Below are positions 6,219-6,649 of a stretch of 6,649 nt of DNA, in pieces. The position numbers were made by a program, and so were the translations under genes. The notes below the pieces were generated by a model. The model was given only the letters and a program-made list of their open reading frames with translations, was not told the origin of the DNA and searched no databases. Location of the stretch: assembly GCA_023134935.1 (NCBI GenBank), contig JAGLUD010000233.1, positions 1 to 6,649 of the forward strand, written 5' to 3'. The stretch comes from Paracoccaceae bacterium (GTDB lineage: Bacteria; Pseudomonadota; Alphaproteobacteria; Rhodobacterales; Rhodobacteraceae). The first letter of the stretch is position 1; each line of letters begins with the position of its first letter.

Positions 6219-6587
6219 ATGTTGAATTTTATCAAATCTGTGTTACGCCGAAATACGAATGCAACTAGGTGGTCCGTCGAAGGTTTCATATCCGCGATGC
6301 GCTCCGAAGAGGGGATGCGGCAGTGGAGTATCGTTGCGTCACTTGCGACGATGCTGGCATTTATACTGGATTTAAACGGGTTGGAGCGGGCGATGGTGAT
6401 AGCGTTTTCGTGGAACATCGTTCTGATGGAATTGGCGAACACAGCGATCGAGGTGGTCGTGGACCGCATTTCAAACGAGGTGCATCCGCTGTCGAAGAAA
6501 GCCAAAGACATCGGCAGCGCGATGGTTTTTTTCGCGATTATTCTGGCGTTGATCGTGTGGCTGCTGGTGCTGTTCGGCGGCGCGTGA
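6219..6587 (+). CDS. dgkA: Diacylglycerol kinase, DgkA family
   Basis: Small trimeric inner-membrane kinase that phosphorylates diacylglycerol to phosphatidic acid for lipid recycling. Its 122 residues equal the E. coli length. An amphipathic N-terminal part (1-35) is followed by three membrane helices at about 36-53, 56-80 and 99-119. The catalytic block ELANTAIEVVVDRISNE (71-87) holds Glu71, Asn74, Glu78 and Asp82, equivalent to the E. coli active-site residues, and KKAKDIGSA (93-101) supplies the conserved Lys-Asp pair. After RQ (34-35), a Trp stands where E. coli has Glu. The ATG at 6219 is the only reasonable start, since the frame is closed by TAA at 6174-6176 and has no other ATG, but its ribosome site (GTGG) is weak. 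It is divergent from bioY, and no partner gene is seen before the window ends. Confidence 0.95.
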   Translation: MLNFIKSVLRRNTNATRWSVEGFISAMRSEEGMRQWSIVASLATMLAFILDLNGLERAMVIAFSWNIVLMELANTAIEVVVDRISNEVHPLSKKAKDIGSAMVFFAIILALIVWLLVLFGGA

Positions 6588-6624
6588 ACGCCGTTAACCT
6601 TTGTGATTTGGGTCGGTGTTTCGT

Positions 6625-6643
6625 GTGCACAATGCGTGCACAA
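6625..6643. repeat. Two GTGCACAA direct repeats, 11 bp apart
   Basis: GTGCACAA occurs at 6625-6632 and 6636-6643. The 11-bp period is about one helical turn, and each copy contains the palindrome GTGCAC. It lies in non-coding DNA after dgkA at the window's right edge, so it might be a regulator site for a gene beyond the window. Chance cannot be excluded. Confidence 0.45.
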
Positions 6644-6649
6644 CCTGTG

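Noticed and set aside
6587..6620. Possible terminator after dgkA (AACGCCG / CGGTGTT)
   Set aside because: The stem is only 7 bp with a G-T pair, the loop is 20 nt and no T-run follows. It begins inside the stop codon.
6191..6643. 150-codon open frame on the minus strand covering dgkA
   Set aside because: It is antisense to a complete DgkA with its catalytic motifs and has low-complexity Ser/Thr/Ile composition without any domain.

Overview
The window reads as chromosomal DNA of an alphaproteobacterium, most likely a marine Rhodobacteraceae (roseobacter-type) bacterium. This rests on the gene families and their arrangement: a TRAP transporter whose binding protein carries a Tat signal, a PuuA-like glutamine synthetase homologue, an N-formylglutamate amidohydrolase homologue, and a small DgkA. 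No database search was possible, so the lineage is an inference. There are no rRNA or tRNA genes, CRISPR arrays, insertion sequences or phage genes, and no gene-free stretch over 300 bases.

Left two thirds (1-4443, minus strand): one apparent operon, transcribed right to left. Its order is N-formylglutamate amidohydrolase family enzyme (4443-3640), TRAP small permease dctQ (3647-3051), TRAP large permease dctM (3051-1725), TRAP binding protein dctP (1661-633), and the N-terminal 186 residues of a glutamine synthetase / gamma-glutamyl-polyamine synthetase family enzyme that runs off the left edge. The first three genes overlap (8 nt, then TGATG), which suggests translational coupling. Stem-loops lie in the gaps on both sides of dctP. 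dctM is broken as given: four single-base insertions within 182 bp (2603-2784) shift its frame. Removing them restores an uninterrupted 440-residue protein.

Centre (4444-5447): an RpiR-family regulator is transcribed divergently from the operon. The 131-bp gap holds a perfect inverted repeat (CAACATATTT-N6-AAATATGTTG, 4496-4521) that overlaps the candidate -35 elements of both directions, so it is the best candidate for the regulator's operator. The first gene on each side appears to start with TTG. The regulator's SIS domain lacks the usual phosphosugar-binding serine motif.

Right part (5448-6649): a bidirectional terminator separates the regulator from convergent bioY (biotin uptake S component, minus strand). 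Divergent from bioY is dgkA (diacylglycerol kinase, plus strand). The last 62 bases are non-coding and contain two GTGCACAA repeats 11 bp apart.

Working model (inference): the operon imports an anionic, probably nitrogen-containing compound through the TRAP system and processes it by gamma-glutamylation and amide hydrolysis, under control of the RpiR-type protein. bioY and dgkA are unrelated housekeeping genes.
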